Below are positions 52,088-61,580 of a stretch of DNA of 64,000 bases, in pieces. This DNA comes from Bacteroidia bacterium. GTDB taxonomy: Bacteria; Bacteroidota; Bacteroidia; J057; JADKCL01. The notes beneath the pieces were generated by a model that did not search any database, was not told the origin of the DNA, and saw nothing but the letters and a program-made list of their open reading frames with translations. The number at the start of each line of letters is the position of its first letter. The stretch's first letter is position 1. The stretch spans positions 1 through 64,000 of the forward strand of contig JACJYV010000005.1 of assembly GCA_020635905.1 (NCBI GenBank). The letters are read 5' to 3'. A program made the translations under genes and the position numbers.

Positions 52088-52720
52088 CTATTGCGCCAGC
52101 ACCTCTTTCAGCAGGGGCATAACTCCGTTGGCAATGTACTGGATACCAATGGTGAGCACGATGAAGCCCAGCATGCGCGACATGGCGCTGATGCCCGATT
52201 CGCCCATCCATCGCACCAGACGGGGGGAAACCTGCAAAATGCCCAGGGTAAGCAGGGCCACCAGCAGGATGGCAGAAATGATGATCAGGTAATCTGTCCA
52301 GCCGTCGGCTTCGCCGCTCATGCCAATGAGCAGGGCGATGGATCCGGGGCCGCTCAGCATGGGCATGGCCATGGGAGAAAAGGAAATATCCTCCCGGGTG
52401 GAGGCTTCCTCGGTCACCCGCTTGCCGACGGCGCGGGATTTGGCATGGCGGGCCTGCAGCAGGCCAAATCCGCTCTGGATGATGATCAGACCGCCAGCAA
52501 TTTTCATCCCTTCGAGGCTGATGCCGAAGAAATCAATGATGTAGGTGCCAGCCAGGAAGAAAACGATCAGGATCAGGGCCATGAAAAACGAGGATTTGAT
52601 GGCCATGTTGCGGGAATAGGCTTTGTCTTCCCGTTGGGTCATGGAAACAAATACCGGCATGGCTCCCAGGGGATTCACCACGGAGAACAAAGCGGTAAAA
52701 GTTGCGAGTAAAAGATTCAT
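52088..52720 (-). CDS. MarC-family integral membrane protein
   Basis: 210 residues, six predicted helices: MNLLLATFTALFSVVNPLGAM (with N-P near the first helix, the MarC signature), FFMALILIVFFLAGTYIIDF, LIIIQSGFGLL, a conserved MPMLSGPGSIALLIGMS segment, and two C-terminal helices. Member of the MarC/UPF0056 family, whose transport role is unproved. Confidence 0.9.
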   Translation of the reverse strand: MNLLLATFTALFSVVNPLGAMPVFVSMTQREDKAYSRNMAIKSSFFMALILIVFFLAGTYIIDFFGISLEGMKIAGGLIIIQSGFGLLQARHAKSRAVGKRVTEEASTREDISFSPMAMPMLSGPGSIALLIGMSGEADGWTDYLIIISAILLVALLTLGILQVSPRLVRWMGESGISAMSRMLGFIVLTIGIQYIANGVMPLLKEVLAQ

Positions 52721-52932
52721 GAATTGAGTTTACAGGTTGATTGTCAGAAAATTAAGCTTAAAAAGAACCAAAAAGGGTCCGTTTCGCGCCGCAAATATTG
52801 CCGGTTATTTTGAAAGGCCCAACTCGCTAACTATTAATTTAATTTTAAGTTTTTATGCCCTTAAAAATTGATTCTGGGATAATTTTTTTATTTTCAATCC
52901 CTTGAGAAGTTGAAATAAAAATTCGATCAGCC

Positions 52933-53376
52933 ATGAACTGTTACCCCATTGCAAAAATATTTTTCACCCTGGTCTTCGCCCTCATTTTACTGAATGGATG
53001 CGGAAATTCGGACAAGGGATTGACCACAGAGGATATTGCGGGTACCTGGGTGGTGACCAATAAGGTTTTCATTGACCATGGCCGCTCGATTGAGGATAAA
53101 AAATGCGGGGACGATAATATTTATTTTATGCCGGATATGGCTTTTCAGCGGGATGCCTGCGCCGGCCACAGCACGGGCAAGTGGTCTCTTCCTAAAGTAG
53201 GCGAACAGCAATACGTTTTGATGGATTATACCACCAATAAGGATGCCGACTATGGAGATTCCTGCAAAGTGGTTTCCAGGGAAGGCAATAAAATGGTGCT
53301 GATTGCCCACATCGTGGCTCCCCCCAAATTTGACTACGAGGTCAAAATGGTGATGGAGAAGAAGGTGGAGGAGTGA
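52933..53376 (+). CDS. Small lipoprotein with lipocalin-like fold, 147 aa
   Basis: Lipoprotein signal peptide with lipobox LLNGC. The mature part begins EDIAGTWVVTNKVFIDHG and contains repeated beta strands (ENNIYFMPDMAFQ-like and KWSLPKVGEQQYVLMDYT), with two cysteines that could pair. The G-T-W-x-V start is a lipocalin-5-like feature. Ligand unknown. Confidence 0.7.
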   Translation: MNCYPIAKIFFTLVFALILLNGCGNSDKGLTTEDIAGTWVVTNKVFIDHGRSIEDKKCGDDNIYFMPDMAFQRDACAGHSTGKWSLPKVGEQQYVLMDYTTNKDADYGDSCKVVSREGNKMVLIAHIVAPPKFDYEVKMVMEKKVEE

Positions 53377-53460
53377 GCTGCGAGCTGTGAGCCACGAGCT
53401 GCGAACCACAAGCTTCAAGCCACGAGCCCCTGGAATCGAGTAACTCAGAACCGTAAACTG
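53377..53460. repeat. GAGCTGCGAGCTGTGAGCC word repeat
   Basis: Tandem imperfect words GAGCTGCGAGCTGTGAGCCA, CGAGCTGCGAACCACAAGC and TTCAAGCCACGAGCCCC at 53374-53430, then AACTCAGAACCGTAAACTGG to 53460. This is the densest tract of the AGCTGCGAG vocabulary in the window, between convergent genes. Confidence 0.65.
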
Positions 53461-53461
53461 G

Positions 53462-56400
53462 TCACTGCTCCACCTCTATATTCCAAACCCATTGCCCCTG
53501 GTCATTCATGTAACCAACGTCCTGGCCTTTTTCGATGCGAATGAGGCCATTATACTCGCGGATGTCGTCGTATCCGGGTTCGAGAATCAGGTCGCCGTCC
53601 GTGGAGATGATGCCCGTGACGTGTGAGATTTTCACCTTGCAGAGGTTTTCGGAAAATTTCCCTATAAAATCGAATTTGGGAATGGCAGCTTCGCCGCCAG
53701 AAGTATTCAGAAAGCCCAGTTTTCGGTCTTTTTCCACCACTCCCAGTCCGTTTTCAAAGCTGCGCATCGATTGATAGCTGGTTTCCACCACCTTTTCACC
53801 CACCCGGTCAATGTAATTCCAGCCCTGCTCCGTGCGGACTGCGGCCAGGCCTTCCTCAAACTGCCTTGCTGACAAGAAGCTGTATTTGATCGCAACCGTT
53901 CCCTGGCGATCGATATACCCCCAGTAATGGCCTGATCTGGCCGGACAAAGTCCGTCACTGTAGGAGCCAAGACCGCTGTAAGCGGGTGGAAACACCCAGT
54001 CACCTTTGGCGTCAATTGCCCCCCAGTATCCGCCTGGACTTACGGTGGCCAGGCCTTCAGCAAAGGATCTCGCCCGGCTGAACTGCGGCTTGATTACTTC
54101 TTTTCCCGTTGAATCAATGTACCCAAACTGAGCTCCCAAACGAACCAGGGCCATTCCGCTGGAGAATGCTTCAACTTTCACGTAATGGGTTTTCTTCAGG
54201 ATTTTTTGGGCAGGATTATACAAATGAACTCCTTTTTTCGAGCGGGCGGCATACCAACCCTGACCCAAATCATCCATGCGGAAGTAGTGATTGGGGAGCA
54301 GCCATTTGCCCTTTTTATCGATCAGACCCCAGCGTCCGTTTTTCCTGACCGGGGCAGCCCCGTATTTGAAGTTGCCGAAATAGCTGAATTCTGGATTTAT
54401 CACCCATTCGCCGCTGGCATCAATGAAGCCGTAAAGGCCCTTTTCTGACACCGCAGCAAGCCCTTCACTGAATACCCCATGGCGTACAAAGTTGAGTTTC
54501 CCCACTCTTTCTCCCCTTGCATCCACCAGATGCCAGGTACGACGGTCCTGCACCCAACCCAGGCCCTCGCTGAAGGCAGAGGCCCCGTTGTACCGGGCGG
54601 GAATGATCCATTTCCCCTTTTTGTCAATGAAGCCCCAAAGGCGATTTTGCTTCGCAGGTGCCAGTCCATCCGTGAAATCTCCCACCTGCTCAAACACGGG
54701 ACTCACCACCATATTTCCATCCAGTCCCACAAATCCCCAGCCTGGTTTGTCCGTCAAAAGAGAAAGAAAAAGGGTGTCGCCCACGGGTAAATGGCGGATT
54801 CCATTATACTTTGGTTCAATCAGGATTTTCATGGTACTGTCAAGGGCGCCCCAGTGTTTCTTTGCCTTGATGGTGGCCACTCCGTGGTCGAAATCAGAAA
54901 GATATTCATAGACAGGTTTTAAAACCCAGTTTCCCGACATGCTCAGGTAACCCCAGCTTCCTCCCTGGCATTCGTAGTACTTTATTTCGCTGCTTTTTTC
55001 GCCGTAGGGAGTACTTTTTCGCTCAAATAAAGTCTCGGGGCCTGGTTCGGATTTTGCCACCAGATTGCCTCCCAGATTCACCCGAAAAACTCCGTTTTTC
55101 AGTTCTCCCACAAATCCTATTTTACCCATTCTGGGGATGGATCCCCTGCGGTTGATAAAGCTGTAACCACCCGGGCCCCTGCAAACAGCCACATCTCCCT
55201 GCTCAAAATCCTCCATGCGAATTTCTGTAAATGCAGGAGAAATCACCAGCTTTCCATCAGGCGTGGCCAGTCCGTACAGGTGTTTTGTGCCGGAAACCTG
55301 GTCCAGCAACACCAAATTTGCCTTTTTAAACAGGGTGACTGCATTGTAGGCTGGCTTCAGCAACAATTGCCCTGTGGCGGGGTCGCGGTAACCATATTTC
55401 CCCGAAGGGCGGTGCACAAACCATCCCTCCCCTGCATTGGTGGAAATTCCGGACATGCCAGAAATACCCCTGCCCGGGGTGGAACCCCGGCCCGAATAGG
55501 GACTGACCGGGCCACCTTTGGTCAGGATAAATTTGCGGGTGCGGGTAAATTCTCCGTCTGCATCAAAGTAAAACATTTCAGGGTCCCCATCAGGATTTTC
55601 CCAGGCTTTGACCACACCCCCGTAGCGGGTGATTCCCTGGTATGCAAAAGGCACCATTTCCCGGCCATCGGCGTGTACCACGCCCCATTTTCCGTCTTTT
55701 TGGGCTAGCGCCACTTCAAATTCAAACTCAGAAATGGATTGCAATACAGGCTCAATCAACCATTTGCCTGAAGTATCGACCAGTCCCCACAGGCTTCCAT
55801 CCCGCACGGTGAACTTATTTCCTGATTCGTAAATAATCTCCTCATACTGAGGCGGAAGAATCAATTTTCCCTGCCGATTGGTCAGGCCCCATTCCTGGCC
55901 CAGTTTGAGGGAAGCAAATCCGATTTGCAGGGGCGTGACCAGGTCAAACTGAGGTTGGAACAAAATATTTCCCCGGGTGTTGCCCAGGCCGTAAGCCTTT
56001 CCATTTGAAATGACCACCCAACCTTCGCCGGGCACCGTCACAGAGGACCAGGCAGGTTCAAAGATGATTTTTCCCGTCGTATCAGCCAATCCTTTCTGAC
56101 TGGAACTACCCAAAGTGATAAATTCGCCTCCCAGATACTCTACGTATTCGAAACGCGGCTCAATCCAGACTTTCCCCCTGGGAGATAATAATCCTTCCAA
56201 ATCTCCTTTTTTGACCACAAATGCACCCCGGCTCATTTCCACATCTTCATACAAAGCAGGCACGATCAGTTTGCCGCGGGCATTGGCCACGCCCCAGCCT
56301 TCCTCCAGGTGCACAAAAAACGAAGAGTCATTTTTGAGCAAAACTCCTTTGTACACGGGTTCCAGAATCAGGCGTCCGTCGCGGCTGCATACCCCCCAAA

Positions 56401-56878
56401 GGCCCTCCTGATAGCCGAACTGGCCAGGGAGACAATCATTACAACCCCGAAAAAAATCTTTCTCCTGGCAGATTTTACATTCATTTTCTATGTCCAGGTG
56501 GTCAAAGGTTGGAGGGAAAATTTTCTTTAAATCCAGGTTGATAAATCCCCATTTGCCTGTATTTTTCCCGTTTACCACCTCCCCTTCCTCCTGAAAAGCA
56601 TAGATTCCGCGGGTCACATTCCTGAGAAAAGGGTAGGCAGGCGGCAACACAATGGCCCCAGAGGAATCCATGAGCCCGATTTTTCCATTGAGGGTAATTT
56701 CTGCCACGCCTTCATGAAAAGCCCCCACCCGTTCGAACAGGGGCTCAAGTTTCATTTCGCCCGCAGCGTCAATCAGGCCCCATTTGCCGTCTTTGCGGAT
56801 GGGGTAAACCTGGGCAGGAGAAAGGTTGGCCAGCACGACCAGGACCAGAATCAGGGGAAGGATTATCTTGGTTTTCAT
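53462..56878 (-). CDS. Exported WG-repeat protein, 1138 aa
   Basis: Signal peptide (IILPLILVLVVLANLSPAQ), then about 25-30 WG repeats of roughly 35-40 residues, recognisable as [WYF]-G-[LFVY]-[IV]-[DN] followed by G and F-x-x-V/G-x-F-x-x-G (for example WGLIDKKGKWLLP, WGYIDRQGTVAI). Repeats near residues 140-180 contain a four-cysteine insert (CKICQEKDFFRGCNDC) unusual for the family. WG-repeat proteins are beta-propeller-like surface or periplasmic proteins of unknown function. No T9SS tail. Confidence 0.85.
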   Translation of the reverse strand: MKTKIILPLILVLVVLANLSPAQVYPIRKDGKWGLIDAAGEMKLEPLFERVGAFHEGVAEITLNGKIGLMDSSGAIVLPPAYPFLRNVTRGIYAFQEEGEVVNGKNTGKWGFINLDLKKIFPPTFDHLDIENECKICQEKDFFRGCNDCLPGQFGYQEGLWGVCSRDGRLILEPVYKGVLLKNDSSFFVHLEEGWGVANARGKLIVPALYEDVEMSRGAFVVKKGDLEGLLSPRGKVWIEPRFEYVEYLGGEFITLGSSSQKGLADTTGKIIFEPAWSSVTVPGEGWVVISNGKAYGLGNTRGNILFQPQFDLVTPLQIGFASLKLGQEWGLTNRQGKLILPPQYEEIIYESGNKFTVRDGSLWGLVDTSGKWLIEPVLQSISEFEFEVALAQKDGKWGVVHADGREMVPFAYQGITRYGGVVKAWENPDGDPEMFYFDADGEFTRTRKFILTKGGPVSPYSGRGSTPGRGISGMSGISTNAGEGWFVHRPSGKYGYRDPATGQLLLKPAYNAVTLFKKANLVLLDQVSGTKHLYGLATPDGKLVISPAFTEIRMEDFEQGDVAVCRGPGGYSFINRRGSIPRMGKIGFVGELKNGVFRVNLGGNLVAKSEPGPETLFERKSTPYGEKSSEIKYYECQGGSWGYLSMSGNWVLKPVYEYLSDFDHGVATIKAKKHWGALDSTMKILIEPKYNGIRHLPVGDTLFLSLLTDKPGWGFVGLDGNMVVSPVFEQVGDFTDGLAPAKQNRLWGFIDKKGKWIIPARYNGASAFSEGLGWVQDRRTWHLVDARGERVGKLNFVRHGVFSEGLAAVSEKGLYGFIDASGEWVINPEFSYFGNFKYGAAPVRKNGRWGLIDKKGKWLLPNHYFRMDDLGQGWYAARSKKGVHLYNPAQKILKKTHYVKVEAFSSGMALVRLGAQFGYIDSTGKEVIKPQFSRARSFAEGLATVSPGGYWGAIDAKGDWVFPPAYSGLGSYSDGLCPARSGHYWGYIDRQGTVAIKYSFLSARQFEEGLAAVRTEQGWNYIDRVGEKVVETSYQSMRSFENGLGVVEKDRKLGFLNTSGGEAAIPKFDFIGKFSENLCKVKISHVTGIISTDGDLILEPGYDDIREYNGLIRIEKGQDVGYMNDQGQWVWNIEVEQ

Positions 56879-56908
56879 GGCTTTTCTGTTCTGATGGGAC
56901 CCGGAAAC

Positions 56909-56939
56909 CCTGCCCCGCCTCAGGCGAGAGCGGGACAGG
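56909..56939. repeat. GC-rich hairpin related to the 20.7-20.9 kb element
   Basis: CCTGCCCCGC...GCGGGACAGG (9 of 10 pairs) with nested CGCC-tca-GGCG. Same order (CCTGCCC, CGCC...GGCG, GGGCAGG-like) as the hairpin at 20818-20855, so the two may belong to one dispersed palindrome family. Confidence 0.6.
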
Positions 56940-57029
56940 TAAACCGATTCCAGGTCTGCTAATGGTTCACGGCTTGTTAAAAATCAGGTTGTTTACCGCT
57001 GAGTCCGGACGGATCGCCGGAGAAATTGA

Positions 57030-58418
57030 TCAGATTCCCAGGGCCCTTTTCAGGTCGATGGGAGTATTGATCTCAAGGGGCAGGGATTGCATATTGAAGG
57101 CGTAATTTCCCGTTTTACGGGCCGCAAAAAGGTCCATGGAGTTGAAATCTTCCTGGCTGAAAACCGCCAGTTTGTTTCCCCCCACCACGGCCACCAATTT
57201 GTTGTCTTCCGTGGGATCGAAGGTGATGATCGTACCCTGAGCAGTGTTGTAGGGGATGACCGCACGGGCGCTGCCCGTGACCAGATAAACCAGCGGCGGG
57301 GCCTGGGTTTGGCCTTCAAATTTGAAGGCCGAGGCTACCTGGACGGCATCGGGACGTTTATAAAAGCGGTCGCAATTATAGGTGCCAAAAGATTGCACCT
57401 GAAAGGTTCTTACCATATCTGCCTGCAGGGCAATGCGTTTTTCCTCGGCAGTGCGGGCTTCCATGGCGACTTCATACTCGGCCATGGCTTTTTGGAGCTG
57501 AGAACGGACTTTGGCGGCATTTTTACCTTCCACCACTGGCTCCACTTCCATGGTAAACTGTTTGCTCTGGTTGCTGAGCGACAATTCATACCTGCCTTTG
57601 CGGGAGGATTTTTCATATAATCTCACATCCGTCCAGACTTCAGAAAAAGCCCATTCATTTTTGCTCAATTCATTTTCCCCACCTGCATATTCCCACTTGA
57701 TACCCTCAAAAGCCTTGAGTTCGGGAAAGGCACTGTAGTCCACCCCAAAATCGAAAACCAGATCCATTTGAGCCTCAGTCACTTCGCGAATGTTTTGCGG
57801 GGAAGGAGGCAGAGGTTGCTCGCTCAGCACATTCAGGGCCAGTTTCTTGTCTTCATTGGTCCTGGTTTGGGGCTCGCCCAGATACTCCCAGTTATTATTT
57901 TCAGGATTGAGAAAGTAAAGATTATACCCTTCTTCCTGGGTAAAAGAGGCCAGCGAAACCTGGATTTGCTGCCCGGAAGCCAGAAAAACCTCGTTTCCAT
58001 TCTGGCTGGCATTGAGCTCCATCATCCCTGCGGTCTGAAAGTCGTATTCCTTTCCTGAGGAGTCGTATTTCATGGGGATGCCGCTCAGCAGGAGGTCGGC
58101 AGCGTCGTGAAATTCGCGGTAGTCAATTTCCACCCGGCCGGTCAGCGGGTGGCCCGCTGCATCCACCATGGCATTGGCAGGAATCTGAATCACTGTGCCC
58201 GTAGGCATGGAAATGGTACCTCCTGTGGTGGCATCAATCTCGAATTTGGTGCGCGGCACGTCCAGATGACCAAAAGCGGGCTGAATCTGACGAACCAGGG
58301 TTTGCGGGGAGAGTTCACCCGGCTGAACGGGCGAGGTGCATTGCCAGGCCATGATTGAAACCAGGGAAAGGACCAGCATGAGAGCCATGGGGCGGGTTGA
58401 AAATTTCGAACGTTTCAT
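57030..58418 (-). CDS. Putative lipoprotein, 462 aa
   Basis: Starts at the ATG ending at 58418 (the frame continues upstream but without signal features). Lipobox MAWQC. The region GGTISMPTGTVIQIPANAMV, DAAGHPLTGRVEIDYREFHD resembles ZU5-like or carboxypeptidase-regulatory-type beta domains of exported Bacteroidota proteins. The C-terminal half has a long helix (QKAMAEYEVAMEARTAEEKR). No catalytic motif. Separated by 151 bp from the upstream-strand WG gene; separate transcript likely. Confidence 0.7.
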   Translation of the reverse strand: MKRSKFSTRPMALMLVLSLVSIMAWQCTSPVQPGELSPQTLVRQIQPAFGHLDVPRTKFEIDATTGGTISMPTGTVIQIPANAMVDAAGHPLTGRVEIDYREFHDAADLLLSGIPMKYDSSGKEYDFQTAGMMELNASQNGNEVFLASGQQIQVSLASFTQEEGYNLYFLNPENNNWEYLGEPQTRTNEDKKLALNVLSEQPLPPSPQNIREVTEAQMDLVFDFGVDYSAFPELKAFEGIKWEYAGGENELSKNEWAFSEVWTDVRLYEKSSRKGRYELSLSNQSKQFTMEVEPVVEGKNAAKVRSQLQKAMAEYEVAMEARTAEEKRIALQADMVRTFQVQSFGTYNCDRFYKRPDAVQVASAFKFEGQTQAPPLVYLVTGSARAVIPYNTAQGTIITFDPTEDNKLVAVVGGNKLAVFSQEDFNSMDLFAARKTGNYAFNMQSLPLEINTPIDLKRALGI

Positions 58419-58635
58419 TGTCTTTGGGTTTTGGTTCACAAACAAATTCGGGTTAGGGTCAGACATACTGATCCATGTCCCTGCAGGTCCTTCCAATGCA
58501 AATGCAGGAAGGTAACAGGGATAAAAGGCAAAAGGCCGTTACGGGAATTTCCTTTGGAGAGGTAACGGTTAATTTACGGAAAGTTACAGGCAGGAGAAAG
58601 AGATTTTTGGAAAAGGATCACTACCTTGGTCAGCA

Positions 58636-59271
58636 ATGAAGCTGAGCCAACTCCTGCTGTATGTGCTGGTCTTTTTGCCCGCCTGCCTGGCGGCTCAGGC
58701 TGCGCCTTCGCCCGACGATCTGGTCGCCAAAGGCTTCAAACGCTACTCCCTCGAATCTGCCGTTATCGAGTACAACCTCTCAGGCAGCCGGGCGGGCCGC
58801 GAAACCCTGTATTTCGATCATTTTGGCTGGCGCGAATCCCTTTTTTCAGGCTTCGTTTGCATTCCCTTTGGCTGGCAGGAAGAACAATCCCGCCAAAAAA
58901 CCCTGCTGGCTCTGATCGAATTCAACCTGGACCTGAACGAAAAAAAGGGCACCCAAATGCCCAATACCCAGCTTTTGTCCCAATATCAGCACGCCACCCA
59001 AAAGGAGCTTTACCTGGCCGACAGCCTCACCCTGCGCAGCATGGGCGCCGATTTTCTGGGCAGGGAAAAGATTTTAGGTAAAAAATGCCTGATTTTCGAA
59101 TTGAAATTCCTGGGCACCACTTTGTGGATCTGGGACGGAATTATTCTGAAGAAAAAAGTGCATTTCGCTGGCGAAAGCTACCTCTCAGAGGCCATTTCCA
59201 TTCGGCCAGGCGCAAAACCAGACGAAGCAAAATTCACCATTCCCGAAGGGATAGAAATGCGTTACCATTGA
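58636..59271 (+). CDS. Exported hypothetical protein, 211 aa
   Basis: Signal peptide (QLLLYVLVFLPACLAAQ). The mature part has a pattern of beta strands in lipid- or peptide-carrier style proteins (AVIEYNLSGSRAGRETLYFDHFGWRESL; LGKKCLIFELKFLGTTLWIWDG). It resembles small secreted proteins of the DUF4412 kind but I am not certain. Convergent with the TPR-type gene, 6 bp away. Confidence 0.6.
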   Translation: MKLSQLLLYVLVFLPACLAAQAAPSPDDLVAKGFKRYSLESAVIEYNLSGSRAGRETLYFDHFGWRESLFSGFVCIPFGWQEEQSRQKTLLALIEFNLDLNEKKGTQMPNTQLLSQYQHATQKELYLADSLTLRSMGADFLGREKILGKKCLIFELKFLGTTLWIWDGIILKKKVHFAGESYLSEAISIRPGAKPDEAKFTIPEGIEMRYH

Positions 59272-59277
59272 GCAGCC

Positions 59278-60810
59278 TCATTTGGGGTACTTCCAGGATT
59301 TCGCCGTTTCGAGAAACTTTTGATAATCAGGATTCGTGTTGCCAGCGTAGGTTTCCCCTCCCAGCGATCTCCTGATAATATACCTGTAGTACCAGTTTTG
59401 GGGATCACCAGCCTCCAGCTTCAGGGCAATTTCAATGGCAGCCAGGGCCTCCCTGGGTCGGCCAAGTTTATCCAGCAGCATGGCCTTGAGTTTATACACC
59501 CTGTAATCTTTCCAGCCCAATATTTCCGCCTCATTCAGGTCTTCCAGAGACTTTTCCAATAGATCTGACCTCCCGTACAAACCACTCCAGAAACTGGCCT
59601 GCGCCCGTCCATAGTGCAAAATCCCCTCCCGGGGATGCCGCAGAATCAGTGAATCAAAATGATTCACAAAAAAATCCCCGCTGGTGTTACCCACTCCCGT
59701 TTCCAGCGCTCTGATCGCCGCATGAAAAGACGGTTCCAATCTTCCAGATTGATACAAAGCCAGCGAAAGCTCAAACCAGGTTCGCGCATATTCAGAAATT
59801 CCCAGCGGACGGTCCTGCAAATGGGTTTCGGGAATGGCATCAATGTCCGATTGCAGATCACGGGCCGCTCCCTCGTAATCACCCAAAGTCTCCATTTTGA
59901 ATTTTGCCCGCACCATATTCATGCCCAACGGATTTTTGCTGTGCAAAACCAGCCAATCATAGTCCAGCAGGGCATTTTCAGGTTGGTTATGCTTCGCATA
60001 CAGCCTGGCCCGCCTGAAATAAATTTGCTCAGCCTCTGTACAGGCTTCCCCCTCAGATCCACCCAAAGTTTGGGTCAAAAACTGAAGGGCATTCGAAAAA
60101 TCTCCCGTCAATTCAGACACATTCGTCAGCAGAAAAAGGGCCCTGCAATCCCGGATTCCACCATTTTTTTGAATCCCCTGCTCAATTTCATCCCTCGCCT
60201 GCTCATAATTCTCCAGCCCCAAAAAACGTTCGGCCCGGCTGAAATAATACGAAGCAGTCAGATTCTCCTCTTTGAGAAAATTGAGAGATTTTTCAGAGTC
60301 AACTATCACCGCCTGCGTTTGCTTCAACAGGGGCAGCGTATGAGGAGTCAAGCCGCGGCGGGTCAACTTTTGTACCTCACTTCCCATTATATCCCACCCA
60401 TCTCCCTGATTCAAAAAGAGCCTGAACCAGCCCGGCGAGAAAACCAGGGAATCCACCCCGTCCATTGCGCCGCCACCATTGGGACCTCTTATTCCAAAAA
60501 AATCCACCACCATATTTCGCTTGCCCACCTGCAGCAAAACCCGGGAAAAATTCCCAGCAGAATTTTGCAGTGAATCAGGCTCCACGGACAAATAAAACCT
60601 GTAACCATCTGTCGGAAAAATTTCCTCCACCACCTTCCCATTGGCCATACTGAACGCTCTCACCTGATTTCCAGCCTTTTCCGAAAAATCCAGGGGGTTT
60701 AGTTGCTCATTCAGCAGGTGCGAAATCACCAAACCTCCCGGCCCCCCGGGCTGGGCAAAAGCCAGGCTGGCGCACATCAATATCCATCCAAAAACAAAGG
60801 TACTTTTCAT
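59278..60810 (-). CDS. Exported TPR-type protein, 510 aa
   Basis: Starts at the ATG ending at 60810, giving the signal peptide STFVFGWILMCASLAFAQ (an ATG at 60822 adds four residues). After a beta-rich N-terminal part (residues 20-150), residues 180-500 form at least seven TPR-like helix pairs (for example RAERFLGLENYEQARDEIEQGI; RRARLYAKHNQPENALLDYDWL; AMLLDKLGRPREALAAIEIAL). Probably a periplasmic protein-interaction scaffold. Partner unknown. Confidence 0.75.
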   Translation of the reverse strand: MKSTFVFGWILMCASLAFAQPGGPGGLVISHLLNEQLNPLDFSEKAGNQVRAFSMANGKVVEEIFPTDGYRFYLSVEPDSLQNSAGNFSRVLLQVGKRNMVVDFFGIRGPNGGGAMDGVDSLVFSPGWFRLFLNQGDGWDIMGSEVQKLTRRGLTPHTLPLLKQTQAVIVDSEKSLNFLKEENLTASYYFSRAERFLGLENYEQARDEIEQGIQKNGGIRDCRALFLLTNVSELTGDFSNALQFLTQTLGGSEGEACTEAEQIYFRRARLYAKHNQPENALLDYDWLVLHSKNPLGMNMVRAKFKMETLGDYEGAARDLQSDIDAIPETHLQDRPLGISEYARTWFELSLALYQSGRLEPSFHAAIRALETGVGNTSGDFFVNHFDSLILRHPREGILHYGRAQASFWSGLYGRSDLLEKSLEDLNEAEILGWKDYRVYKLKAMLLDKLGRPREALAAIEIALKLEAGDPQNWYYRYIIRRSLGGETYAGNTNPDYQKFLETAKSWKYPK

Positions 60811-61001
60811 CCAAAAAGCCATTCAAAGGTGACCTCAAGTTAACCCAATTAGGGAAAAAATATTGCAGTCACCCCAAAAATCCGCCTGTTGAAAACCTGC
60901 AAAACTTCAGTTTGAAGTTCGGCGCAGCAATCCACATCTTTGTGGGAAGATGAACTGAATTAATCTTAGATTGTCTCCATGATTTAGAGTAGATTCGTTT
61001 A

Positions 61002-61580
61002 ATGGCAAAGCAAAAATTAAAAATCATGCTTTCCTCGACCGTTTATCATTTCCAAACGGATATTGAGCAAATTTATGCCACTCTGACGGGTTATGGTTAC
61101 AAGGTATTTTGCTCGCACATGGGAACCATTTACAACGTTCCTGGCAAATCGCCAGAGGAGTCCTGCCTGCTTGCGGTTGAAGAATGTGATTTCTTTTTCG
61201 GGATCATTTTTCCCTTTTATGGCTCAGGAATTACTCACAAGGAATTTAAAAAAGCCATTGATCTAAATAAGCCACGTGGATTTCTGGCCCATCACGATGT
61301 TGCTTTTGCAAGGCAACTATTGAATCAGTTTATGAAAGACGAGCATGGGAACAAAACTGATTTTCGGTTAAAGAAAAAAACTGGGGTGATGGATGACCTG
61401 CGCGTAATTGACATGTATAATGACGCAGTTGGAGATGGCGAGCCCATGAGTAAGAGATTGTGGGCTCAGGAATTTTACAAATATCCTTTGGATGGTTCCA
61501 CTTTCGTAGCCACCCAATTTGAGGACATCAAGAGATTCAGGGCAGACCTCCAAAAACTTAAACAGGAAAACCATGGATGA
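61002..61580 (+). CDS. DUF4062 domain protein, 192 aa
   Basis: The opening KIMLSSTVYHFQTDIEQIYATL has the S-S-T-V pattern of DUF4062, a TIR/SEFIR-like Rossmann fold linked to conflict systems, followed by a VEECDFFFGIIFPFYGSGIT strand and helix ITHKEFKKAI, as in the family. The C-terminal half is helical. Its last 8 bases overlap the start of the next gene. The locus is AT-rich and flanked by unrelated core genes, so a horizontally acquired pair is likely. NAD hydrolysis or signalling is only an analogy. Confidence 0.8.
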   Translation: MAKQKLKIMLSSTVYHFQTDIEQIYATLTGYGYKVFCSHMGTIYNVPGKSPEESCLLAVEECDFFFGIIFPFYGSGITHKEFKKAIDLNKPRGFLAHHDVAFARQLLNQFMKDEHGNKTDFRLKKKTGVMDDLRVIDMYNDAVGDGEPMSKRLWAQEFYKYPLDGSTFVATQFEDIKRFRADLQKLKQENHG

